Below the pieces are notes generated by a model, which was not told the origin of the DNA, searched no databases, and saw only the letters and a list, made by a program, of their open reading frames with translations. A program made the translations under genes and the position numbers. From Jimgerdemannia flammicorona (taxonomy: Eukaryota > Mucoromycota > Endogonomycetes > Endogonales > Endogonaceae), in assembly GCA_003990745.1 (NCBI GenBank), contig RBNI01002927.1:1-17144 (forward strand): a DNA stretch of 17,144 bases, given 5' to 3'. Below, piece by piece: positions 8,804 to 17,144 of the stretch; the first letter of the stretch is position 1; each line of letters starts with the position of its first letter.

Positions 8804-9088
8804 ACTCCATGTCAGATTGAAGACTGTATCTTTGATACCATTATTGATACTGGTGCTGGAGGATACCTCATGAGCAAGAAGACAATTGACCACCTAGGCT
8901 GAGACATTAAAGAGTCCACTAAGATGGTCTATGTTACAGCAGATGGTACACGAGCTATCCCCCTTGGCAAAATCTGAGAAGTTCCCATCAAGATAGGAGG
9001 AGCTACCATCCCAGTAGATGTGATTATTATAAGCGCCACCAACTATGACATCCTCATTGGCAACTAATGGCTTCACAAGGCCAAGGCC
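8804..9088 (+). other. Aspartic protease domain of Pol D
   Basis: The retropepsin active site reads DTGA at 8846-8857, preceded by FDTII and followed by GGYLMSKKTIDHLG. A second block, ILIGN then WLHKAKAIIDL (about 9050-9100), matches the usual C-terminal part of gypsy proteases (a hydrophobic run, then G-x-D/N-WL). Stops fall at 8900, 8975 and 9065. The domain would cut the Gag-Pol polyprotein. Confidence 0.8.
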
Positions 9089-9535
9089 ATCATTGATCTC
9101 AATGCCCAGAAGATGCAGATCAACTATAGAGGAAGAAAGGTATGAGTCTCTATCAATGTCCACAAAGGAGTTCTATCAGATATGGAGAAAGGAGATAAAG
9201 AGGACACAGAGGTCTTTATACACTCAGTGAACAAGAACAAGAACAAGACACCCAAGCTCACAGATGAGCAGTAGTACAACAAGATCATTGATGGCTATGC
9301 CCCTCAAGAAAGATGCCCCCATAGTACTAAGATGTACTGCTCTGAACATCTGAATGACTGCTGGTCCTATATCAGTGAAGTCAGGAAAATCCACCAACAG
9401 AAACATGAGCAAGAAGCTGCCAAAGCAAAAAGGAAAGCCGAAGAAGATGACCAGCCCCCAGAGCTTCAAGCTGACAGTGATGATGAGGAGGAATAAGAAT
9501 TAGACATCACTCTCAAGGTTAAGAAGTTTTACCCT

Positions 9536-9937
9536 GAAGCCAAGATCCTAGAATATAAGACTGAGGGAGCCATAGGAATAGACCTTACCAGCATTCAGGA
9601 TGCTACCCTCAAACCACAGACCACCATCCTACTTGGCACTGGAATTGGAGTCAAGTTACTAGAGAACCATGCTGGAATCATCAAGACCAGGAGCAGTCTG
9701 GCCAAAAGCAAAATCTCAGTTGAAGGAGGAGTAATTAACTCTGATTACACTAGCGAAATCTTCCTTATAGTCAAGAATCACAACCCTACCACCCCATTCA
9801 AAGTCAAGAAGCATGACAGGATTGGCCAGATGCTGATCCATGAAATCAAGAAACCCAAGATCATTGAAGCCATTGAACTCATCAAGACCAAGAGAGAAGA
9901 ACAAGGCTTTGGATCTACTGGAAGAGGAGCCTATGCT
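9536..9937 (+). other. dUTPase domain within Pol D
   Basis: All five motifs of the trimeric dUTPase family occur in order and with normal spacing. Motif 1 is AIGIDLTS (9569-9592), motif 2 RSSLA (9689-9703), motif 3 GVINSDYTSEI (9728-9760), motif 4 RIGQMLI (9818-9838) and motif 5 the stretch ending GFGSTG (9893-9922). About 134 residues fit the usual length, and the domain itself holds no stop. The family hydrolyses dUTP to dUMP and pyrophosphate, which would lower uracil in element cDNA. Three conserved residues are changed in a way that fits G-to-A mutation: the motif 3 catalytic Asp is Asn (9737-9739), the motif 3 Gly is Ser (9752), and the motif 2 Gly is Ser (9695). The present copy is probably inactive. 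The domain lies between protease and RT, in the same frame as both, so it would be released from Pol and is not a captured neighbour. Confidence 0.88.
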
Positions 9938-10199
9938 GCCACCAAGATTACTGAACTTAAACATAAGAAAGACAAGGACCAGAACAAGCACATATATACC
10001 ATTGGAGAAAACTTTCCCCTGGTGGAACAACTTCTCAAGATCCTGCACCAGAATGAAGGAGTACTTGCTACAGACTTTAGGGATATCCACAATCAAGAAC
10101 CCAAGTACTACCATGAAGTTGACACTAGTGATACCAAGCCCATCTACCAGAAAGCCAGACCCATACCACCTGCCTACAGAGAGTGGCTGCAAGCAGAAC

Positions 10200-10975
10200 T
10201 CAAGGAAATGGAAGAAGCTGGAATCATCAAGCAAGCTATCAGCCTCTAGGTCTCACCCATTGTCCTTGCCCCGAAGAAAGGAAGCAAACCTAGAGAGTTT
10301 GTGCCAAGACTCTGCATTGACTACAGGAAGCTCAATGCCATCACCAAGAAGGATAGGCAGCCCTTGCCAAATATTTAAGAAATCCTTACCACCCTTGAAA
10401 GTGAAGCCAAATACTATACTACCTTGGATCTGTTCTCAGGCTTCCATCAGATAGGTCTTACTCAAGATGCCAGTGAGAAATCAGCCTTCATTACACCTGA
10501 TATCACCTATATCTACCTGTAAATGTCATTTGGAATGTGCAATGCCCCAGTAAGTTTCCAGCGAATGATGAACAGAGTCTTCAGCAATGAGATTGGAAAA
10601 TGGCTCTTTGTCTATATTGATGATGTGATCATCTTCAGTAATACTGTACAGGAACATATCAATCACATATAGCTAGCCCTCAAGAAGCTCAAGGAGTATG
10701 GCCTTTATATCAAGCCTAAGAAATACAAGTTTGTGGCTCAAGAAATAGCCTACCTAGGACACCTCATCAACCAGACTAGAATCCATATAGACCCCATAAA
10801 GATTAAGGCTGTTGTAGCCTACCCAAGACCCAGAACAACCACAGAAGTCCATGCCTTCCTTGGACTGGCCAGCTACTACAGAAGATTCATCAAAGGATAT
10901 TCCAACATTGCAGCACCTATCTATGAGCTACTGAAGAAGGAAACCAAATTCAAATGGACCAAGGAATACTAAGAA
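10200..10975 (+). other. Reverse transcriptase domain of Pol D
   Basis: Gypsy RT blocks follow in order: SPIVLAPKK near 10255, LCIDYRKLNAI (about 10310-10342), TLDLFSGFHQIGL (10421-10459), MSFGMCNAPVSFQRMMNRVF (10523-10582) and the YIDD box (10613-10624). The connection then reads AYLGHLI and FLGLASYYRRFIKGY to about 10900. Stops at 10247, 10376, 10520, 10670 and 10970 disable it. The catalytic Asp pair is intact. The linker before it (about 9938-10200) contains the usual HxIxL-like approach in a diverged form. Confidence 0.85.
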
Positions 10976-11251
10976 ACCTTCAATGAACTCAAGACCAGAT
11001 TGACCCAAGCACCTATTCTCAGAAGACCAGACTGAAATCTAGAATTCATCCTGCAGACAGATGCGAGTACTATAGAACTTGGAGCAGTCCTAGCTCAGAA
11101 GAAAGATGGACATGAATATGTTATCTCCTATGCAAGCTAAGGTATCCATGGAGCAGAACAGAACTACGAGTTATGCAAGCTTGAATGCTTAGCAGTAGTT
11201 TAGGCAGTAGACAAGTTCTACTACTATCTAGCTGGGAAACATTTCACTATC
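10976..11251 (+). other. RNase H domain of Pol D, 5' part
   Basis: After the RT connection come LQTDAST (near 11051, with the first catalytic Asp), GAVLAQKKDG, YAS followed by a stop, the acidic block with NYELCKLECLAVV (conserved Glu), and YYYLAGKHFTI. The text breaks off at 11251, where the LINE begins. It resumes at 17127 as HFTIQT, the expected continuation. Stops lie at 11033, 11138 and 11201. Confidence 0.8.
11240..11251 (+). repeat. Target-site duplication of the LINE, left copy
   Basis: CATTTCACTATC here corresponds to CATTTTACTATT right after the poly(A) at 17127-17138, with two C/T differences. In the pol frame both copies encode H-F-T-I. The duplication may extend a few A to the left, which cannot be told apart from the poly(A) end. 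Confidence 0.75.
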
Positions 11252-11319
11252 AACATTCAGGTTACACAATCTTTTAGCAACACTTTTGACACAGTTTCTG
11301 GAGACAAGCTACTAGTATT

Positions 11320-13353
11320 ATGGCAACCAACGAGCATCCTGAGGTGCGTACTGGGCAGGGTGGCCCTGGAGCATTCGAATGACAGCAAGTGGGGAGAGGC
11401 CCTAGTTTGGGGGGCAGTATGAGGGGCCTGCTGGTGGGAGGACATGGTGGAGGAGGGGGAGGAGCTGGAGGTCAAGGGTCTGGCAGAGCAAGCTTTGTGG
11501 AGAAGATAAAGGGGGGTCAGCAGGGGGCTGGCCTGGAGAGCTGGCTGAGGGGGGGGAAAGTACCGGTGAGGGCTACAAGGCAGCAACCTTGTGGGAGTGC
11601 CTCTCAGGAGGGCTATAGGGGTGGAGCTGGAGGGGTAGTAGCTGAGGCAGGGACTGCTGATGGGGGTGTAATGGGTGATCTGGAAAAAAATCTAGATGGG
11701 ACTACTGATGGTGAGCCAAGCAGTGGGAAGAGCATGAGGCCCAGGGACCTGGCAGATGGTGTAACAAGACTGGCGGTGGCTCTGTTACTCAAGAAGTCAA
11801 TCTCAGAATTTGCAGTCACAGTGTGTTTCCGGGGCTTGGCAGTGATGGCAAAAATGGTGCTGAGGCTGATTGCAAAGCAGATGAGTGGTGCGGTATCAGT
11901 TAAGTTCCTGAAGGGCCTTGAAGGGGTGGAGGTAGGATTTGAGGAGGCTGGGCCACTGGAGGAGGCTCTGAAGGCTGGGATGAGAGTGGGTGAGGTGTGC
12001 GTACCAATGGTGAGATGCTTGCAGTGGGACCTGAGAGTAGTGCAGCTACTAGTGAAAGGAGTTCCCACGGTCACTGCTGAAGAGACGAGGAAGAGAGTCA
12101 AGGAGATCATGGCAGAGTATGGGGAGATAGTCGATATTGGGTTCAGAGTGTGAGAAGGAACCTCCCTCCGGACAGGGGATGTGGATGTCAGGATTCAGTT
12201 AGCTGGGTGGGAGGCTACTGGGAAGGCACGGGACTAGCCCTCAGTGATGGTGTGGGGGGCTTTCTTGTGCAAGGTGATGAGAGTAAAGAGGAGTGAGGAG
12301 GAGGAAGAGAATTTGCTAGAAGCACTGGAGGAGTTAAGTGGAGCAGTGGAGAGGAGGGTGAAAGCATGGAAGGTATTCGAGGAGGTGATGCACCTTGAGG
12401 TGATTGGAGGGAAGCGAGTCCACATCAACAAGGAGGTGTGGGAGAGGTCCCAAGGGCACAGAAGGCAGAGGGAATTGTTGGCGAAAATGGGGGCAGAGGC
12501 AATGAGGATAACAAGTGATAGTGCAACCACTGGAGGTGCTGAGGCGAGTGTCTGGACTACTGGTAGTGGAAAGAATGAGGAGGAGAGGCAGGTGGAGACC
12601 AAGAAGGGGCCGAGCAAGAATCCATATGAAGATGGCACACTTGAGGTTTGGGAGGAAACCTGGGAGGGTTCACCTTCACCCTCTCTCCTTATCAGAAGAG
12701 GTCCAGCAGGGAGAGGTAGAGTGGTGGAGGATATGCTGATGCATGGGGCTCAGCAGGTGCACTTTGGAGTCCCAAATGCAGAGAAGGGGGGATTGGTAGA
12801 GGCAACTGGCAAAGGGGAATTGGTAGATGTCCCGGAGGAGGGATGGAATGAGTCGGCAAGTATAGGGGCTGATACTACGATGTTGGATGGAGGGAGGCCA
12901 GCGACCCCTAGAGGGAAGAAGGTGGGAAACTTACTCTGGGTGTACCAGATGATGAACAACTTGGTGGCAGAAGAGCTGGGGGAAGTCAACCTCCAAGTGA
13001 TGAGCGATGAGCATTGGGCAAGGATCCTGCAGGGTGAGGGAGTGGTGGCAGCATTGAAGGCTGAAATTCTGGTGGTATACTTGGAGGAGGAGGGGTATGA
13101 GGTAGATAAGGAGAGGGAAGCTGCTCTAGTAGTTGTGGCAGGTGAGCAGGCTGCCCACTGTTGGACTAAGTGGCATGGATTGCAGCTCTGGCAAGAGGCT
13201 TGCTTAGAGTATTGCGAGGATTTTGAGGAAAAGGAGGATGGGGAGATGGCTGAGATTCTGGCTGAATTGGAGGCTAAGAGGGCCAAGGAAGCAGAAGCTA
13301 TTGCTGAGCGCAACCTGAATAGGGCACAGGAGGAAGTGGACATGAAGCAGTAG
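11320..13353 (+). pseudogene. LINE ORF1 (RNA-binding, RRM-like), three stops
   Basis: I start at ATG 11320, the first ATG in this frame inside the element, 68 bases from its 5' end. The frame runs to TAG at 13351 with stops at 11380 (TGA), 12151 (TGA) and 12235 (TAG), about 677 codons. The N-terminus is Gly-rich and basic (GGHGGGGGGAGG at about 11437-11472). The middle (about 12043-12210) reads as an RRM-like fold: LLVKGVP, a helix, then YGEIVDIGF. The C-terminal part is highly charged and probably helical, including EEEEENLLEALEEL near 12298 and a closing coiled-coil-like run of Ala, Glu, Lys and Arg (about 13250-13350). No CCHC knuckle is seen. ORF1 proteins of LINEs bind element RNA and assist reverse transcription. 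ORF2 follows after 31 bases in another frame. Assignment as ORF1 rests mainly on position and the RRM-like block. Confidence 0.7.
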
Positions 13354-13384
13354 AGGACACATCTGAAACTATATAATTTCCCTT

Positions 13385-16300
13385 ATGAATAGTACAACTA
13401 ACATTTTTTCTTTGAATGTAAATGGGCTGCGGGGTACTTATCGACGTAAGAACATTTTTACTTGACTGAAGAGATTGGAGGCTGATCTCTTCCTCTTGCA
13501 GGATGTCAGGTGTGAGGATGACTTGGATAGACTGGAATGGACGAAGGAGTGGGGTAGTGTGGCAGTTTGGAGGGGCAAGGTCAGAATTCTGGTGCAGAAG
13601 GGCAGAGGGGAGATACAGGATATGTGGAGCTGGGGGGATAGATTGGTCTGGGGTGAGTGGATATATACAGGTTGGGAGCCAGTCATGGTGGGCTCCTGCT
13701 ACTGCCCTGCAGTATGGAGCGAGCAGGTGAATTGGGTGACAGGCCTACAGAAGAGTGGAATTCTTGTAGAGGTTGGGGTAGATGTACTCGGTGGAGGCTT
13801 CAATATGGTCTATGACATATTGAGGGATAGAACTGATGGAGGACGAGGAGCTGTGGGTCGGAGTGGAGGTCTGGAGGCATGGGAGGAAGTGGAAAGACTG
13901 AGTGCTCTGGTGGATGCAGGTAGGGAATGTTGGGGGAATAGGAGGGTATACATGCACTGGGCTGGGGGACTGGGGACGAGGATTGATTGGATTCTGACAG
14001 CCAGCTGCTGGGGCTTGGATGTTTGGAAGCCACTGGAGGTGGAATGGTATCCTTGGTCGGACTATTGAGGGCTTTTAGGGCAGGGACATTTTGGGGGGAG
14101 TGGGGATGGGCCTGGACATTGGCATCTCAATTCCTCCTTACTAGATGATAAGATCTGGTGGGATAAATGGGCTGAAGAAGTTCAACTGTAGGTAGAAGGC
14201 TGGAGGCAGGAAGGTGTCCCAATTGATATTCAGTGGATGCAGATAAAGGAGATGGCCAGGACTTTCTGGCATGGGGCTAGTAGAGAGGTGGGGAGACAGC
14301 AGAGGCAGTGGGTACAGTGGGCTTCTAGTAGACTATCAAGACTCTTGGAGGACTGGGCAAGACTGGCGACATTGGAGGGAGAAGTGGACTGGCAATTGAT
14401 AAGGGTAAGGATGGAGGTGGCTGAACTACAACAGATGCTGTGGAATGAGAAAGAGGCAAGGGTCCAGGGTCTGGCAGCGCAGCTTCATTGGCAGGGGCTG
14501 GAGGACAGTGAGCAGCCCTCAAAGTTTCTCATGAGAGCCCTTCAGGCAAGAAGGGTGCAGCACAGATGGGAGGGGGTGGTTAATGCTGATGGTTTATTGG
14601 TGCATGGGGTACAAGACATTCTTGGATCGTTAAAGGAGCACTGGAGTGGATTGTAGAGTGAGAAGGAGGGTGGGGCAGATGCTGAGGACATTGATCGAAC
14701 ATTGGAGGGTTGGCACCCTACCTGAGTAGATGGGCTGAGTGACTTAGTACTGCCAGTGCTAGAGGAGGAGATCCACTAGGTTCTTGCTGTAACAACCTTG
14801 GGTATAGCACCTGGGGAGGATGGTCTGCCCTGGGACTTCTGGAAAAAGATGGTGGGAGTCCCTAGAATACTGAGGGAGATGATGGCACTGTGTGATTGGA
14901 TTCTACAGACAGGGAGATGGGTGGGTGAACAGAATCTAGGGCTGGTGACATTGCTTTATAAGAACAAAGGTAGCTGAGAGGACTGGAAGAACTGGAGGCC
15001 GATTATACTACTGGATATGGACAGAAAGTTGGTTACCAAAGTAGTGGTTGCAAGGTTGCAAAAAGTGGCCCAGCAAGTCTTGGGTGAGGAGCAGTGGGGC
15101 TTTGTGAGAGGCTGGCTCATCAGAGATAGCATAGCATGGGTGTATGGCATTATTGAAGGGGCACGAGCCAGTGGACTGGATGGGTGTCTGGTCTTTTTGG
15201 ACCAGGAGAAGGCTTATGACCGAGTGCGATGAGTCTGGCTGGCAAAAGTTTTGGATAGGATTGGGGTTCTGCGACAGTTCAGGACCGCCATAATCAGCCT
15301 ACTAGAAGGAAGTTGGGCAGCACTCATATATAATGGACATAGAGGGATAGCATTTCCCCTGGGTAGGGGGGTACCCCAGGGGGACCCACTGTCTCCCATT
15401 TTGTATGCTTTGTCTCTGGAGCCCTTTATGGACAGAATCAGGCAGAAGATAGTGGGGCTATCTATCTTTGGTATTAGGTGGAAAGTAGGGGTATTTGCTG
15501 ATGACATGGTGGTCGGTCTAGGATCAATTGCAGATGTTGAGAAGCTCAAGGAAATAGTGGAGTGGTATGAGGTGAACTCTGGGGCTAGGCTTAATTGGCA
15601 TAAGTGTGAAACAATAGTGTTAGGCAATAGTCTGGTGGGCAGAGAGATTATTGGTACCATTGTCCCTGCTGGTAAGGCAGTTAGGTACTTGGGTATTTAT
15701 CTGTCAGTATATGGGTCAGTTCTACCCAGACTTTGGTGGGAGCAGAGGGTTGGCATTTGGGAGGAGGCCCTGCAGAGTTGGAGGGGCTGCCAATTGTCTC
15801 TGGCAGGATGCATTTCAATTCTGAATGTCTATTGGCTACCGAAGGTGTGGTATCTGGCTTATCATCTGGACTTCTCAGCTTGAGTGGTGAAGCGATTGAT
15901 GAAGCTGGCCAAAGGGTGAATCTGGGCTAGAAGGCAGAGTCAGATCAGCTGGGAGGTCTTGTCCTTACCAGTGGCGAGTGGGGGACTTGGGCTGGTTGAC
16001 TTTCCTAAGAGGCTGCACTGCTTGAGAGCATAGTGGCTGAAGAGAGCAGTAGAGTTGAGAGGGGGTGGTTGGGTTCCCCTTCTGCAGAAAGTCTGGGAGA
16101 TGAGGTCCTTGCCGAGTAGTTCAACTGGTGATCTCCTAGCACTTGTGGGCCTTCAGAACTCTAGACAATTGTGATACAAAGACTTCTGGTGAGGAGTGGC
16201 AGAGGGGGTATGCTACATTGGTATTAGGTGGCAGGGAAATGAAGGGGAGGAGGCTTGGGACCCAGCAATGTAGAGATGGGACCGAGTGTTACTAGGAGGC

Positions 16301-16908
16301 ATTCCCTTAATTGAGTTTGATATTGGTGATGAGATCGAGTGCCAACGGGGACCAGGTCAGGATCTGGGCCTAGTGGTTGGTAGGGTGTAGGAATTGGCGA
16401 AGAGTGGGACTGGCATAGTATTTGGGCCTGGAGAGCCAAGGTGAGGAGGTGGCTGCTGCCGAAGTACTGGGTAGTCTGGTGGCATGTGCTGAGGTAAAAT
16501 GTCATGCTCAACTTCTGCTCTGGTCACTTTATCAAGAGAGGCTGTTTCAACTGTGAAGAGTGTTATAATGTAGGACAGGAAGGGGGATATGTACAGACAC
16601 CTGAACATTGGCTAGGGGAGTGTGAGGTACTTAGTACCTTTTGGCAGAACATTGGGGATCATCTGGAAGTAGTGTGTAGGGGAGCTGTTGGGCAGGGGTG
16701 GTGGGAGGATCTAAGAGGCCAACTGGAGGGGGGGGTGGGGAAGGAATGGCTGATGTTAGGTTGGGCTTTGGCCATTTGGGTGGGGCTGGCCAGTCACTGG
16801 GTATTTGTTTTTGAGGATGGGAGGAAACTTAGCTCCAAGGTTAGGCTGAGGAGGTGGCATAGCCTTATGAAAGACATCTTGATGGGCTGGTGGCTTGGTT
16901 GGGGTTGA
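13385..16908 (+). pseudogene. LINE ORF2 (endonuclease-RT-CCHC), broken
   Basis: ORF2 begins at ATG 13385 (MNSTTNIFSLNVNGLRG). The AP endonuclease (13385-14068) shows SLNVNGLRG, LLQDV, GGGFN (13790-13804), RIDWI and WSDY (14054-14065). Then come a helical linker and the RT: YKNKG near 14957, NWRPI near 14990, WGFVRG near 15095, LDQEKAYDRV (15197-15226), PQGDPLSP (15374-15397), FADD (15494-15505), GARLNWHKC near 15581 and RYLGIYLS near 15680. The C-terminal zinc motif CX2C...HX4C lies at 16543-16623, followed by a Trp-rich end at 16908. Fifteen stops interrupt it, and the frame changes between about 16340 and 16390. The endonuclease His of SDH is Tyr (14063) and the Asp of GDFN is Gly (13796); the first fits C-to-T, the second does not fit decay of that kind. 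In an active element it would nick the target and prime cDNA synthesis. Confidence 0.85.
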
Positions 16909-17126
16909 AGGGGGGTCGAAGGCGTCATTTGGTAGAACAAATCTGTAGGCAGAGTGGGGGGAGGGTTGGTGTTGTAGGTGAGAAAGTAGTCTTTGTTCAT
17001 ATGGATAGAGGGAGTGGCACCCCTATGGGGATTGGGTAGTGGGAGGATAAAATATTAAATTATTAATAGACAGGTAATAAAAGGAGGAGTTCAAGTGACT
17101 ATAAAAAAAAAAATAAAAAAAAAAAA
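16909..17126 (+). other. LINE 3' UTR and poly(A)-like tail
   Basis: A G-rich 3' UTR turns AT-rich near 17048 and ends in 25 bases of A with one T (17102-17126). The gypsy sequence resumes directly behind it. The tail marks the 3' end of the inserted RNA copy and confirms + orientation. Confidence 0.75.
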
Positions 17127-17144
17127 CATTTTACTATTCAAACA
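17127..17144 (+). pseudogene. Element D resumes (RNase H fragment and right target duplication)
   Basis: The last 18 bases read H-F-T-I-Q-T in the same sense as the RNase H that breaks off at 11251. The first 12 bases (17127-17138) are the right copy of the target-site duplication. The rest of the element should follow beyond the window edge. Confidence 0.7.

Larger units (their letters stand above)
6859..11251 (+). mobile_element. Gypsy element D: LTR-gag-PR-dUTPase-RT-RNase H, interrupted
   Basis: This is a Ty3/gypsy retrotransposon in + orientation. The domain order gag, protease, dUTPase, RT, RNase H starts after the LTR and is broken inside RNase H by the LINE. The RNase H resumes at 17127, and integrase and the 3' LTR should lie right of the window. 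The body is nearly free of CpG: I count about ten in 3.9 kb. It carries many stops but few frame changes, so it is much better preserved than relic C. The dUTPase between PR and RT sets it apart from ordinary gypsy elements. Confidence 0.85.
8522..11251 (+). pseudogene. pol: Pol of element D (PR-dUTPase-RT-RNase H), decayed
   Basis: A single + frame can be followed from 8522 to the LINE junction with no frame change. It begins with a basic linker and a block of the type FGQLAEVPAFRQQLR (about 8639-8683), which in gypsy elements precedes the protease. It continues through PR, a charged spacer, dUTPase, RT and the first part of RNase H. Fourteen in-frame stops interrupt it, at 8900, 8975, 9065, 9143, 9272, 9494, 10247, 10376, 10520, 10670, 10970, 11033, 11138 and 11201. 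Each can be reached from Gln, Arg or Trp codons by one C-to-T or G-to-A change. The frame lies one base back relative to Gag, which would suit -1 frameshifting; I see no clear slippery heptamer, so a simple mutation is equally possible. Confidence 0.8.
11252..17126 (+). mobile_element. LINE-type non-LTR retrotransposon, 5.9 kb
   Basis: A nearly complete non-LTR element: a short 5' leader (11252-11319), ORF1, ORF2 with endonuclease, RT and CCHC, a 3' UTR, and a poly(A)-like tail. It is bounded by a target-site duplication in the RNase H of element D. The + strand is strongly G-rich and C-poor, unlike the A-rich gypsy body. Motifs such as LDQEKAYDRV and FADD, and the poly(A) end, recall L1-like or basidiomycete Deceiver/Inkcap-like LINEs rather than Tad, but I could not build a tree. 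I count 18 in-frame stops (11 TGA, 6 TAG, 1 TAA) and one frame change, so it is dead. Confidence 0.85.

Noticed and set aside
9716..10234. Minus-strand ORF of 172 codons opposite the dUTPase and RT linker
   Set aside because: The + strand here holds dUTPase motifs in the Pol frame; the minus frame has no motif and is a shadow.
9840..10454. + strand ORF of 204 codons in another frame over dUTPase and RT
   Set aside because: Rich in Ser, Pro and Arg without motifs; the Pol frame explains the region.
11613..12110. Long minus-strand ORF opposite LINE ORF1
   Set aside because: Pro/Ser/Thr-rich shadow of the G-rich + strand; ORF1 and ORF2 on the + strand carry recognisable motifs in order.
7299..17144. 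Alternative genetic code with TAA/TAG read as Gln
   Set aside because: TGA also occurs at Arg or Trp positions in the same frames, and decay of catalytic and zinc residues by the same transitions explains all three stops without recoding.
1..17144. tRNA or rRNA genes
   Set aside because: No cloverleaf or rRNA-like block was recognised by eye on either strand; a covariance-model scan would be needed to exclude them.

Overview
The window looks like transposon-packed fungal DNA with no recognisable host gene. I read about five layers of mobile-element debris, almost all on the + strand: two Ty3/gypsy-type LTR families, a third LTR of an unrelated family, an unclassified repeat pair, and one nearly full-length non-LTR (LINE) retrotransposon. 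The fungal assignment rests on element type and on the decay pattern: stop codons where Gln, Arg or Trp codons are expected, reachable by single C-to-T or G-to-A steps, in very AT-rich, CpG-poor DNA, as left by RIP or methylation-driven decay. A filamentous fungus with heavily methylated repeats is likely. The LINE type and the dUTPase-bearing gypsy element hint at a basidiomycete, while CpA-type decay is better known from Pezizomycotina, so I do not choose.

Layout. 1-665: 3' end and LTR of a first copy (A) of a gypsy family. 667-2402: two diverged copies of a ~0.5 kb repeat around poly(T) tracts and a decayed coding-like stretch. 2403-3434: AT-rich DNA with a striking ~16 bp minisatellite of about 34 units. 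3435-3907: a CpG-rich solo LTR, much less mutated than its surroundings. About 3995-5789: a severely AT-shifted relic (C) of another gypsy pol (RT end, RNase H, integrase). 5790-7298: 3' ORF and LTR of a second copy (B) of the first family. 7299-11251: gag, protease, dUTPase, RT and partial RNase H of a copy (D) that shares that LTR, giving an internal-LTR-internal tandem layout. 11252-17126: LINE with ORF1, ORF2 (endonuclease, RT, CCHC) and poly(A), inserted in the RNase H of D. 17127-17144: D resumes; the target-site duplication is visible on both sides.

How the parts fit. The gypsy family encodes Gag with a zinc knuckle, then PR, dUTPase, RT and RNase H, and just before its LTR an extra ORF with a conserved acidic C-terminus. 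The dUTPase between protease and RT is the most interesting content. Nothing here appears able to move by itself: every long reading frame carries stops, and several catalytic or metal-binding residues are replaced (dUTPase motif 3 Asp to Asn, Gag knuckle Cys to Tyr, integrase zinc ligands to Tyr, LINE endonuclease His to Tyr). All frames and motifs were read by eye, without alignments or searches.
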